Under the pieces are notes generated by a model. The model did no database searches and had not been told where the DNA came from. It worked only from the letters and a program-made list of their open reading frames with translations. From Qipengyuania marisflavi (GTDB taxonomy: Bacteria > Pseudomonadota > Alphaproteobacteria > Sphingomonadales > Sphingomonadaceae), in assembly GCF_005884405.1 (NCBI RefSeq), contig NZ_VCAO01000008.1:1-64000 (forward strand): a stretch of 64,000 nt of DNA, written 5' to 3'. Shown here in pieces: positions 8,984 through 16,367 of the stretch (positions are counted from its first letter, which is position 1; the number at the start of each line of letters is the position of its first letter). Made by a program: the position numbers and the translations under genes.

Positions 8984-9664
8984 TTACGGCCGGACCGCGA
9001 ACCAGATGATGAAGCGCGGACCCTTGTTGTTCGGGCGGGCGCGTACGCTGCGTTCTTCAACGGCAAAACCGGCATCGCGCAACTTCTCGACAAAGCGCGG
9101 ATCGGTGCCTGCGGACCACACCGCCAGAATGCCGCCGGGTTTCAGCGCCTCGCGCGCCTTGGCGAGGCCGGTGCGGGTGTAAAGTCGTTCATTGCCGTCA
9201 CGCACAATGCCATCGGGGCCGTTATCGACGTCGAGCAGGATCGCATCATACAGAGGCGTGGTGCCATCGATCGCGTCATCGATCAGCGCGGCGACATCGG
9301 CTATGATAATCTCGCCGCGCTTGTCCTCCAGCGTGTCGCCGGTCAGCGCCGCCAGCGGACCTTTCGCCCATTCGAGGATCTCATGGACCACTTCGGCCAC
9401 CACCACACGGCCGCCAGCGGGCAGCTTTGCCAGCGCCGCGCGATAGGTGAAGCCCATGCCGTACCCACCGATCAGCAGCCGCGGTTGCGGGGCCTGCAGG
9501 CGCTCCAGCGTCAGTTCGGCCAGCTGTTCTTCGGAAAACTGCATCCGCGTGCCCATCAGCTCTTCACGGCCCAGCATGATGATGAAATCACGCCCATGAC
9601 TGACCAGGGTCAATGTGTCGCCGCCGGGGATGGCAGCCGTGGCAATGGTTTCGCGTGGCAACAT
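8984..9664 (-). CDS. Spermidine-synthase-like class I methyltransferase fold protein
   Basis: The product has 226 residues. LLIGGYGMGFTYRAAL is the glycine-rich nucleotide loop (motif I), VVVAEVVHEILEWAK is motif II, and YDAILLDVDNGPDGI corresponds to the post-motif IV acidic stretch. This is the layout of the predicted spermidine synthase/SpeE-like family of Rossmann methyltransferases; whether it is an aminopropyl or methyl transferase is not clear from sequence. The start MLPRETIATAA lies 4 bases after the stop of the upstream histidine kinase, implying translational coupling and one operon. Confidence 0.75.
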   Translation of the reverse strand: MLPRETIATAAIPGGDTLTLVSHGRDFIIMLGREELMGTRMQFSEEQLAELTLERLQAPQPRLLIGGYGMGFTYRAALAKLPAGGRVVVAEVVHEILEWAKGPLAALTGDTLEDKRGEIIIADVAALIDDAIDGTTPLYDAILLDVDNGPDGIVRDGNERLYTRTGLAKAREALKPGGILAVWSAGTDPRFVEKLRDAGFAVEERSVRARPNNKGPRFIIWFAVRP

Positions 9665-9668
9665 GTGA

Positions 9669-10712
9669 TTATCCCTGAACCCGGCGCGCTGAAATGTCCA
9701 AGGCTGCCAGCGTGCCATGCCCGCGATTGCGGGGTGCAAGCGTGAACTGTCCGCCCAGCGAACGTGCAAGATTGCTCGCGATCTTCAGCCCCAGACTGTC
9801 CGCCGCCGCCAAATCAAAGCCCTCTGGCAAGCCTGCACCATCATCGGTCACTTCGATGCGGCAACCGCCGTCCTGCTCCTGCACGACAACCGAAATCGTC
9901 CCTGCGCCGGCCGACAACCCATGCTCGATGGAATTGCTGACTGCTTCGGTGACCACCAGTGCCGCCGGGATGGCATCGCTCGGGTCCAGCTTGGCCTGAC
10001 CGATGTCGCCCTGAAAACTATAGCCGATGTCCTTGCGGCCCGAAGCTTCGATAGTCTCGCGCACAATGGTGTCGATGAACGATCCAAGCGCCAGCTGCTC
10101 GCCATCATGGCTGTACAGCGTCCGCTGGATGCGCCCGATCAATGCCACGCGGCGCGCAGCATCGGCCAGTGCATCGCGGGCAATCGGCCCCTTCAGCCCG
10201 TGCCCCTGCATGGCGAGCAGAGAAGCGACCATCTGGAGATTGTTGCCAACCCGGTGCTGCAATTCGTTGAACAGCATCTCGCGGGTGTCGGCCAGTTTGT
10301 CACTGCGTGCGCGTTCCTGCGCCAGATGCGCATTGGCGCGCTGCATCCAGTGGACCAGCGCAATATCAACCGTGACGATGACGAGATAAAACCCCAGCGC
10401 CAGCGCAGCAGCATAGCTGAGGTCGAAGCTGTCGAATGGCGGAATGAAATAGTACCACGCCGCCAGCCCGCTGAGCACAGCGGCGGCGATGCCCGGCCCC
10501 ACTCCGAAAAAGAACGCCGTGACGATGACTACGGGGAAGAACGTCAGATATTGGAAGCCGGCAGGGATCAGGCTGTCGATTTCCTGCCGCAGGACCAGAC
10601 CGGCCAGACTGGCAACAATGGCAAATCCATAGGCGGCCCAGCGCCGGTCGCGCGCCAACGGTAGCCGCTGGAGCAGGCTGAAGGGCCGGTCGGTTTCAGC
10701 TGCTGAATTCAT
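9669..10712 (-). CDS. Sensor histidine kinase, DUF4118 sensor with HisKA_2 core
   Basis: The product has 347 residues. Four hydrophobic segments within about residues 25-125 match the DUF4118 (KdpD-type) membrane sensor region (YLTFFPVVIVTAFFFG, AAWYYFIPPFDSF). The dimerisation and phosphoacceptor helix ELQHRVGNNLQMVASLL (His at about 150) is of the HisKA_2/HWE-like type found in alphaproteobacterial general stress and light-response kinases. The ATPase domain shows TEAVSNSIEHG and DDGAGLPEGF. No response regulator is adjacent, so its partner (PhyR- or LovR-type proteins are typical for such kinases) lies elsewhere. Start MNSAAETDRPF at 10712. Confidence 0.88.
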   Translation of the reverse strand: MNSAAETDRPFSLLQRLPLARDRRWAAYGFAIVASLAGLVLRQEIDSLIPAGFQYLTFFPVVIVTAFFFGVGPGIAAAVLSGLAAWYYFIPPFDSFDLSYAAALALGFYLVIVTVDIALVHWMQRANAHLAQERARSDKLADTREMLFNELQHRVGNNLQMVASLLAMQGHGLKGPIARDALADAARRVALIGRIQRTLYSHDGEQLALGSFIDTIVRETIEASGRKDIGYSFQGDIGQAKLDPSDAIPAALVVTEAVSNSIEHGLSAGAGTISVVVQEQDGGCRIEVTDDGAGLPEGFDLAAADSLGLKIASNLARSLGGQFTLAPRNRGHGTLAALDISARRVQG

Positions 10713-10782
10713 GGGCCTGGCGTCCTTTGCGCAGTGCCGAATGACCGACACGGCGCGCCTTCTATCTTACTCTGCAGAAATG

Positions 10783-10816
10783 AAAAAGGGGCCGCGACGG
10801 TGAACGCCGCGGCCCC
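10783..10816 (-). terminator. Rho-independent terminator after pnp
   Basis: On the minus strand CGCGGCCCC pairs with GGGGCCGCG (9 bp stem with GC-rich top, 10788-10816) and is followed by TTTTT (10783-10787). It lies 28 bases beyond the pnp stop and would end the long minus-strand translation cluster. Confidence 0.9.
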
Positions 10817-10843
10817 TGATTTGATTTCATCAAGTGACTGTGA

Positions 10844-13144
10844 TCAGTCCTTGAGGAAGTCGGGCAGATGGCCCGGCGCATCGCCGGAGCCGCCCTTATC
10901 GCCGCCGCCGCCATCACGGTTGCCGCCGCCACGCGGGCCGCGGCCGCCACGATCACCGCCGCGACCACCACCGCCGCTGCGCGGACCACGACGATCGCCG
11001 CGATCACCGCCTGCGCGGGGTTCGCGCGGGGGACGGGTGTCCTCCAGCGCTTCACCGGTTTCCTGGTCAACAACCCGCATCGACAGGCGAACCTTGCCGC
11101 GCGGGTCGATTTCGAGGACCTTGACTTTAACTTCCTGACCTTCGGACACGACATCGGTCGGCTTTTCGACACGCTCGTTCTTCATTTCGGACACGTGGAC
11201 GAGACCGTCCTTGCCGCCCATGAAGTTCACGAATGCGCCGAAATCGACGATGTTGACGACCTTGCCGTCGTAGATCTTGCCGACTTCGGCTTCTTCGACG
11301 ATGCCAGCGATCCACTTTTTCGCAGCTTCGATCTGGCTCATGTCGGACGAGCTGATCTTGATGATGCCTTCGTCGTCGATGTCGACCTTGGCACCGGTTT
11401 CCGCAACGATTTCACGGATGACCTTGCCGCCGGTGCCGATGATGTCGCGGATCTTCGATTTGTCGATCTGCATCGTCTCGATACGCGGAGCATGCTGGCT
11501 GACTTCCTGACGGGCATTGCCCAGCGCCTTGGTCATTTCCCCAAGGATGTGCGCACGGCCTTCCTTGGCCTGCTCAAGCGCCTTGGTCATGATTTCCTGC
11601 GTGATGCCGGCAACCTTGATGTCCATCTGGAGGCTGGTGATACCCGTTTCGGTACCCGCAACCTTGAAGTCCATGTCGCCAAGGTGATCTTCGTCACCCA
11701 GGATGTCGGACAGGACGGTGTAGTCACTGCCTTCAAGGATCAGGCCCATCGCGATACCCGAAACCGGGCGTTCGATCGGCACACCGGCGTCCATCATGGC
11801 CAGACAGCCACCGCAGACTGTCGCCATCGAGGACGAGCCATTGCTCTCCGTAATGTCGGACAGGATGCGGATGGTGTAAGGGAAGTCCTCATGGCTGGGC
11901 AGCACGGGGTGCAGCGCACGCCATGCCAGCTTGCCATGACCCGTCTCGCGGCGGCTGGTGAAGCCGAAGCGGCCCACTTCGCCGACCGAATAGGGCGGGA
12001 AGTTGTAGTGCAGCATGAAGGGCGAATAGCTCAAGCCTTCAAGGCCGTCGATCATCTGCTCGGCATCCTTGGTGCCCAGCGTGGTGGTGCAGATTGCCTG
12101 CGTTTCACCGCGCGTGAACAGCGCCGAACCGTGCGTGCGGGGCAGCAGGCCAACCATCGCCTCGATCGGGCGAACTTCGTCGGTGCGGCGTCCGTCGATA
12201 CGCTGGCCGTCCTTGAGGATGGCACCGCGGACGATGTCGGCTTCCAGCTTCTTGACGGCCTTGTTGGCGGTCATCTGCGTCTGGCCTTCGGCATCGGCGA
12301 AGGCTTCCTTGGCCTTGGCACGGGCAGCGTTCAGCGCGTCCGAGCGTTCCGACTTGTCGGTCAGCTTGTAAGCGGCGGCGATGTCGTCACCGACGATCCC
12401 GCGCAGCTGTTCCTTGATCGCCGAAGTGTCGTCGGAAACGCTCACTTCCCAGGCATCCTTGGCAGCCTGTTCGGCCAGATCGATGATCGCGCCGATGACC
12501 TTGCGGCTTTCTTCATGCGCGAACATCACGGCGCCCAGCATGACCTCTTCGGTCAGTTCCTTGGCTTCCGATTCCACCATCATCACGGCGTCATTGGTAG
12601 CGGCCACGACCAGGTCGAGGCTGCCAGTTTCGAAGATGTTCGAAACGGTCGGGTTCAGCACATATTCGCCGTCGACATAGCCGACGCGTGCGGCACCGAT
12701 CGGACCCATGAAGGGCAGGCCGGAAATCGTCAGCGCAGCCGATGCGGCAACCATGGCGATGATGTCTGGCTCAGTCTCGCCGTCATACGACAGGACCTGG
12801 CAAATTACGTTGATTTCGTTGTAGAAACCTTCGGGGAAGAGCGGCCGCACGGGACGGTCGATCAGGCGCGAGGTCAGCGTTTCTTTCTCCGTCGCGCGGC
12901 CTTCGCGCTTGAAGAAGCCGCCGGGGATGCGGCCCGCGGCCGAGAATTTTTCCTGATAGTGGACGGTCAGCGGGAAGAAGTCCTGCCCTTCGCGTACACT
13001 CCTGGCGGCGGTCACGGCGCACAGCACCACGGTTTCGCCATAGGTTGCCAATACGGCGCCATCGGCCTGACGGGCGATGCGGCCAGTTTCGAGGGTGAGG
13101 GTCTTGCCGCCCCACTCCAGCGATACGGTCTTTGTGTCGAACAT
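10844..13144 (-). CDS. pnp: Polyribonucleotide nucleotidyltransferase (PNPase)
   Basis: The product has 766 residues. It degrades RNA 3' to 5' by phosphorolysis and works in the RNA degradosome. Two RNase PH domains flank a helical region (for example [16 protein letters not shown] and [19 protein letters not shown]). They are followed by a KH domain at about 555-610 ([15 protein letters not shown]) and an S1 domain at about 620-690 ([20 protein letters not shown]). The last 70 residues form an Arg/Gly-rich tail ([16 protein letters not shown]), longer than in E. coli PNPase (711 aa) and typical of alphaproteobacteria; the final DFLKD could be a partner-binding peptide, as in Caulobacter PNPase. 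Ribosome site AAGGAAAAC before the ATG. Confidence 0.98.
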   Translation of the reverse strand: MFDTKTVSLEWGGKTLTLETGRIARQADGAVLATYGETVVLCAVTAARSVREGQDFFPLTVHYQEKFSAAGRIPGGFFKREGRATEKETLTSRLIDRPVRPLFPEGFYNEINVICQVLSYDGETEPDIIAMVAASAALTISGLPFMGPIGAARVGYVDGEYVLNPTVSNIFETGSLDLVVAATNDAVMMVESEAKELTEEVMLGAVMFAHEESRKVIGAIIDLAEQAAKDAWEVSVSDDTSAIKEQLRGIVGDDIAAAYKLTDKSERSDALNAARAKAKEAFADAEGQTQMTANKAVKKLEADIVRGAILKDGQRIDGRRTDEVRPIEAMVGLLPRTHGSALFTRGETQAICTTTLGTKDAEQMIDGLEGLSYSPFMLHYNFPPYSVGEVGRFGFTSRRETGHGKLAWRALHPVLPSHEDFPYTIRILSDITESNGSSSMATVCGGCLAMMDAGVPIERPVSGIAMGLILEGSDYTVLSDILGDEDHLGDMDFKVAGTETGITSLQMDIKVAGITQEIMTKALEQAKEGRAHILGEMTKALGNARQEVSQHAPRIETMQIDKSKIRDIIGTGGKVIREIVAETGAKVDIDDEGIIKISSSDMSQIEAAKKWIAGIVEEAEVGKIYDGKVVNIVDFGAFVNFMGGKDGLVHVSEMKNERVEKPTDVVSEGQEVKVKVLEIDPRGKVRLSMRVVDQETGEALEDTRPPREPRAGGDRGDRRGPRSGGGGRGGDRGGRGPRGGGNRDGGGGDKGGSGDAPGHLPDFLKD

Positions 13145-13222
13145 GTGTTTTCCTTATGAACCCGCACGCCACATTGCGCTGCGGGGCCTACTGTTCCGGG
13201 CAAATCCGTCCCGGTCCGGTGC

Positions 13223-13239
13223 GGGGCTGTTTGCGCCCC
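13223..13239 (-). promoter_or_regulatory. Hairpin in the pnp leader
   Basis: In the 130-base leader between the rpsO terminator and pnp, GGGGC pairs with GCCCC around GCAAACA on the minus strand, within a longer GC-rich foldable stretch. In E. coli an RNase III-cut leader stem mediates pnp autoregulation. A similar role here is inferred from position only. Confidence 0.35.
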
Positions 13240-13278
13240 AAGGCCGGATGCCGAATGCACCCGCCCCCATATGCGAAG

Positions 13279-13300
13279 AGCGGCCCGATTAAGGGCCGCT
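13279..13300 (-). terminator. Stem-loop after rpsO
   Basis: On the minus strand AGCGGCCC pairs with GGGCCGCT around TTAATC, 12 bases after the rpsO stop. Only TT follows the stem, so it may be a weak terminator or a 3'-end-stabilising processing stem between rpsO and pnp. Confidence 0.6.
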
Positions 13301-13311
13301 CCGCAAAACTC

Positions 13312-13581
13312 TTATTTACGAAGACCCAGCTTCTGGATCAGGGCGTTGTACCGTTCGACGTCTTTCTTCTTGAGATAGGCGAGGAGGGTACGGCGCTTGT
13401 TGACCATCATCAGGAGCCCGCGACGCGAGTGGTTGTCCTTGTGATTGGCCTTGAAATGGTCCGTCAGATTGCGGATGCGTTCGGTCAGGATTGCGACCTG
13501 GACTTCGGGGGACCCGGTGTCGCCCTTGGCCTGTGCGTTGTCCTTGATAACTTCCAGCTTCTTTTCTGCGGTAATCGTCAT
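13312..13581 (-). CDS. rpsO: 30S ribosomal protein S15
   Basis: The product has 89 residues, the normal S15 length. [20 protein letters not shown] and [19 protein letters not shown] are the invariant 16S rRNA-binding motifs. S15 is a primary binder of the central domain of 16S rRNA. Its ATG shares 4 bases (ATGA) with the truB stop, so the two are translationally coupled. It is followed by the stem-loop and pnp in the conserved truB-rpsO-pnp order. Confidence 0.99.
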   Translation of the reverse strand: MTITAEKKLEVIKDNAQAKGDTGSPEVQVAILTERIRNLTDHFKANHKDNHSRRGLLMMVNKRRTLLAYLKKKDVERYNALIQKLGLRK

Positions 13582-14579
13582 GTATTCTGCTCCGCGACAT
13601 CAGGCAAATTGAAACCCCTGACGACTTTCGCCGTCCCGCCTGTGAGCTCCAGCAAAGCGACCGGCACAGCGTGCAGTGTCGCAAGATAGAGCCCGTCGGA
13701 CTGGGGCATTTCCGAAAGGACCCGGCCCTGGCGGACCGCCTGCGCGCTATCGGGATCGAGATGTAGAGCCGGGATGTCGTCCAGCCCCGCCTCGAGCGGC
13801 AGGAGGAGGTCTTGAAGTGGCGCGCCCTTACCGATTTCGTTTAAACTGTCCAGCGAAATCGCCTGCGCCTCGGTAAACGGCCCTGCCTTGGTACGGCGCA
13901 GATAGGTAACGTGCCCCAGGGTTCCAAGCGCGCGTGCGATGTCCCGTGCCAGGGATCGGATGTAGGTGCCCTTGCTGACATGGGCGACCAGTGTCACGCA
14001 ATCGGCCAGTTCCAGCGGTGCGGGCGGGTTGAACGGATCGGGCTGCGCAAATGACGTGGCGAGTTCCGAAGGGATGTCCTCTCCCTTGTAATCGCCCGCA
14101 AAACGCAGCGAATGGATCGTCACCGCGCGGGTTTTGAGCGCCACCTCCTCGCCCGCCCGCGCCAGATCGTACGCGCGCTTGCCATCGACCTTGATCGCCG
14201 AGAACGCGGGCGGCACCTGCTCGATATCGCCAGTGAACAGCTCCAGCACTGCGGCGACCGCTTCCATCGGCGGGCGCCGATCACTGCTCTTGGTCACCTC
14301 ACCCTCGGTATCGAGCGTGGTGGTTTCCGCACCGAACTGGATTGTAAATTCGTAAGTTTTGCTGGCATCCAGCATCCGTCCGGCCAGCTTGGTCGCCTCG
14401 CCCAAAGCGATGGGCAGCACGCCTTCGGCCAACGGGTCCAGTGTCCCGCCATGGCCCACCTTGGTCTTGGCATAACCGCCCTGCCGCAACACGCGCTTCA
14501 CCGCGCTGACCGCCTGCGTCGAGCCCAGCCCGCGCGGTTTGTCGAGGATCAGCCAGCCGGATGCGGGAATATCCGTCAT
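13578..14579 (-). CDS. truB: tRNA pseudouridine(55) synthase TruB
   Basis: The product has 333 residues. It isomerises U55 in the T-loop of tRNAs. [17 protein letters not shown] is the N-terminal family motif, and the catalytic aspartate lies in [21 protein letters not shown]. The RNA-binding [21 protein letters not shown] and [17 protein letters not shown] follow. The start MTDIPASG at 14579 lies 4 bases after the stop of the M50 protease gene. A 4-base stop/start overlap joins it to rpsO. Confidence 0.97.
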   Translation of the reverse strand: MTDIPASGWLILDKPRGLGSTQAVSAVKRVLRQGGYAKTKVGHGGTLDPLAEGVLPIALGEATKLAGRMLDASKTYEFTIQFGAETTTLDTEGEVTKSSDRRPPMEAVAAVLELFTGDIEQVPPAFSAIKVDGKRAYDLARAGEEVALKTRAVTIHSLRFAGDYKGEDIPSELATSFAQPDPFNPPAPLELADCVTLVAHVSKGTYIRSLARDIARALGTLGHVTYLRRTKAGPFTEAQAISLDSLNEIGKGAPLQDLLLPLEAGLDDIPALHLDPDSAQAVRQGRVLSEMPQSDGLYLATLHAVPVALLELTGGTAKVVRGFNLPDVAEQNT

Positions 14580-14583
14580 CGGC

Positions 14584-15267
14584 TCACTGCCCGGCCACGG
14601 CAGCGGCAATGCCCAGATATTGCTCAATCATCCAATTGACCGGCGGGCCGACGGTATTCTCGATCACGCCCAGACCCGGCGCAAACCAGGTCAGCGCGAT
14701 CAGCGCGAAAAAGGCCATCATGCCGAACGGGCGCAGCTTTTCATATCGCTTGGCCCAGCTGGGCGGCATCAGCCCTTCGACAATGTGCGACCCATCGAAC
14801 GGCGGGATCGGCAGCAGGTTGAAGAAAGCGAGAAAGACGTTGATCGTGATGAACAGATACATGCCCTGAAGCAGCACCGATGGCTCTGTAATCACGCCGG
14901 GTTGCGGGGTGGGAACCATCAGCCCCAGCACGGCCGCACCGATCAGCGCCAGCAGCAGATTGCTCGCCGGACCAGCTGCCGCCACCGCCACCATACCAAA
15001 GCGCGGGTTGCGAAGCCGCTCCTTGATAACCGGCACCGGCTTCGCCCAGCCAAAGATCGGCCCCTTCACCAGCGCCAGAAACCCCGGCACCAGCAGCGTA
15101 CCCACCGGATCGACATGGCGCAGCGGATTGAGCGATAAGCGCTTCTGCTCTCGCGCGGTGGGATCGCCCAGCATATTGGCGACCAGCCCGTGCGCCACTT
15201 CGTGAAACACGATCGCCACGATCAGACAGGGTATGAGAATGGCCGCAAGGCCCAGCATTTCGGTCAT
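14584..15267 (-). CDS. Site-2 protease family (M50) intramembrane metalloprotease
   Basis: The product has 227 residues with about six hydrophobic segments. The zinc motif HEVAH is at residues 22-26 in the first helix, and NLLPIPPFDGSHI supplies the third ligand (NxxPxPPxDG) of the short YwhC/YdgB-type M50 group without a PDZ domain. It would cleave membrane-embedded substrates, which are unknown. It sits tightly between tdk and truB (4 bases to truB) inside the conserved translation cluster, a placement not found in the classic enterobacterial operon. Confidence 0.92.
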   Translation of the reverse strand: MTEMLGLAAILIPCLIVAIVFHEVAHGLVANMLGDPTAREQKRLSLNPLRHVDPVGTLLVPGFLALVKGPIFGWAKPVPVIKERLRNPRFGMVAVAAAGPASNLLLALIGAAVLGLMVPTPQPGVITEPSVLLQGMYLFITINVFLAFFNLLPIPPFDGSHIVEGLMPPSWAKRYEKLRPFGMMAFFALIALTWFAPGLGVIENTVGPPVNWMIEQYLGIAAAVAGQ

Positions 15268-15292
15268 GTGGGGTTAGATAGGGTGCGCAGGC

Positions 15293-15871
15293 TCAACCCG
15301 CCACCGCCTCACTGAAATGACGGCGGCACAGCGCCAGATAGCGGTCATTGCCGCCAATCTCGGTCTGCGCGCCCGCGGTCACGGCAGCACCGCTGGCATC
15401 GACGCGCAAATTCATCGTCGCCTTGCGCCCGCAGTGGCAGACCGCTTTCAGCTCGACCAGCGCATCGGCAATGCCCAGCAGCACAGCGGAGCCAGGAAAC
15501 AGCTCGCCCAGAAAATCGGTCCGCAATCCGTAACACAGCACCGGAATACTCGCCCGGTCGGCCAGCCGCGCGCATTGCCAGACTTGATCCGCAGTCAGGA
15601 ACTGCGCCTCGTCCACCAGCACGCAGGCAATCGGATCGCTGGCATGGTCTGCCCGCACGCGCGCCTCGATATCGGTGTCCGCATCATAGCGGTGCGCGTC
15701 GCTGGCCAGGCCGATCCGGCTGCTGATCGCGCCAAAGCCGGGGCGATTGTCCAGCGCGGCGGTCCATAGCGAAACGCGCATATCGCGCTCGCCATAATTG
15801 AACGCGGTTTGCAGCAGGGTGGAGCTCTTGCCCGCATTCATGCTGGCATAATAGAAATAGAGCTTGGCCAC
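15293..15871 (-). CDS. tdk: Thymidine kinase
   Basis: The product has 192 residues. It phosphorylates thymidine in the pyrimidine salvage pathway. The Walker A loop ASMNAGKSSTLLQ is near residue 12, the catalytic region VLVDEAQFLTADQVW at about 85, and the lasso/zinc region CHCGRKATMNLR with a later LCRRHF. The start is GTG at 15871, sharing its G with the rbfA stop (TAGTG), so translation is probably coupled to rbfA. Confidence 0.97.
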   Translation of the reverse strand: MAKLYFYYASMNAGKSSTLLQTAFNYGERDMRVSLWTAALDNRPGFGAISSRIGLASDAHRYDADTDIEARVRADHASDPIACVLVDEAQFLTADQVWQCARLADRASIPVLCYGLRTDFLGELFPGSAVLLGIADALVELKAVCHCGRKATMNLRVDASGAAVTAGAQTEIGGNDRYLALCRRHFSEAVAG

Positions 15872-16269
15872 TATTCCTCTTCGCCCAGATCCCGCGCCAC
15901 TTTGGGGTCGCTCAGCAAGCGTTCGATTTTTTCCGCCACGTCGAAGCTTTCGTCGGGCTTGAATTGCAGTTTCGGCGCAAATTTCAGGCCGAGACGCTTG
16001 GCGACCTCGCGCTGGAAGAAAGCGGTGTTGGTGCGCAGCGCCTTGAGCACCACGTCCTCTTCCTCGCCCAGCAACGGCTTCACATAGGCGTTGGCATTGC
16101 GCAGATCGGGCGTCATCCGCACTTCGGTAACGCTGATCGCATGCGCCGACAGCACATCATCATGCGCCTCGCCGCGTGACAGCAGTTCGGACAGGATATG
16201 ACGCACCCGCTCGCCCACCTTGAGGACGCGAACCGATTGCTGTTCGGGAGTGGAAGCGTTCTTCGCCAT
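15871..16269 (-). CDS. rbfA: Ribosome-binding factor A
   Basis: The product has 132 residues. It is a cold-shock 30S assembly factor acting on the 5' end of 16S r[13 protein letters not shown] [37 protein letters not shown] and the KH-type core [14 protein letters not shown] are typical. The ATG MAKNAST at 16269 is chosen; an in-frame GTG 18 bases upstream is the alternative. No clear ribosome site is visible: the region just upstream is occupied by the tRNA-like stem-loops. It overlaps tdk by one base. Confidence 0.96.
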   Translation of the reverse strand: MAKNASTPEQQSVRVLKVGERVRHILSELLSRGEAHDDVLSAHAISVTEVRMTPDLRNANAYVKPLLGEEEDVVLKALRTNTAFFQREVAKRLGLKFAPKLQFKPDESFDVAEKIERLLSDPKVARDLGEEE

Positions 16270-16278
16270 GGCAGTCAG

Positions 16279-16355
16279 AGGGACCACGGGCGAGAATCGA
16301 ACTCGCCAAATGACAGGACGAAACCTGCCATCTCCGCCGACCGGATCAGGCCCAC
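16279..16355 (-). ncRNA. tRNA-like cloverleaf or tRNA remnant between infB and rbfA
   Basis: On the minus strand, 77 nt can fold like a tRNA. The ends GTGGGCC and GGTCCCT pair at six of seven positions, including two G-U pairs. A short D-like arm has TCC/GGA around GGTCGGC. An anticodon-like stem TGGCAGG/CCTGTCA has a six-base loop TTTCGT. The T-arm GGCGAG-TTCGATT-CTCGCC has a perfect seven-base T-loop. Against a functional tRNA: no CCA, an acceptor mismatch, a six-base anticodon loop and three extra bases before the acceptor. It lies inside the infB-rbfA transcript. Confidence 0.35.
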
Positions 16356-16367
16356 ATCATTTCCTTC

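Noticed and set aside
10868-13159. Plus-strand open frame of about 760 codons opposite pnp
   Set aside because: A shadow of PNPase; the minus-strand frame has all catalytic, KH and S1 motifs.
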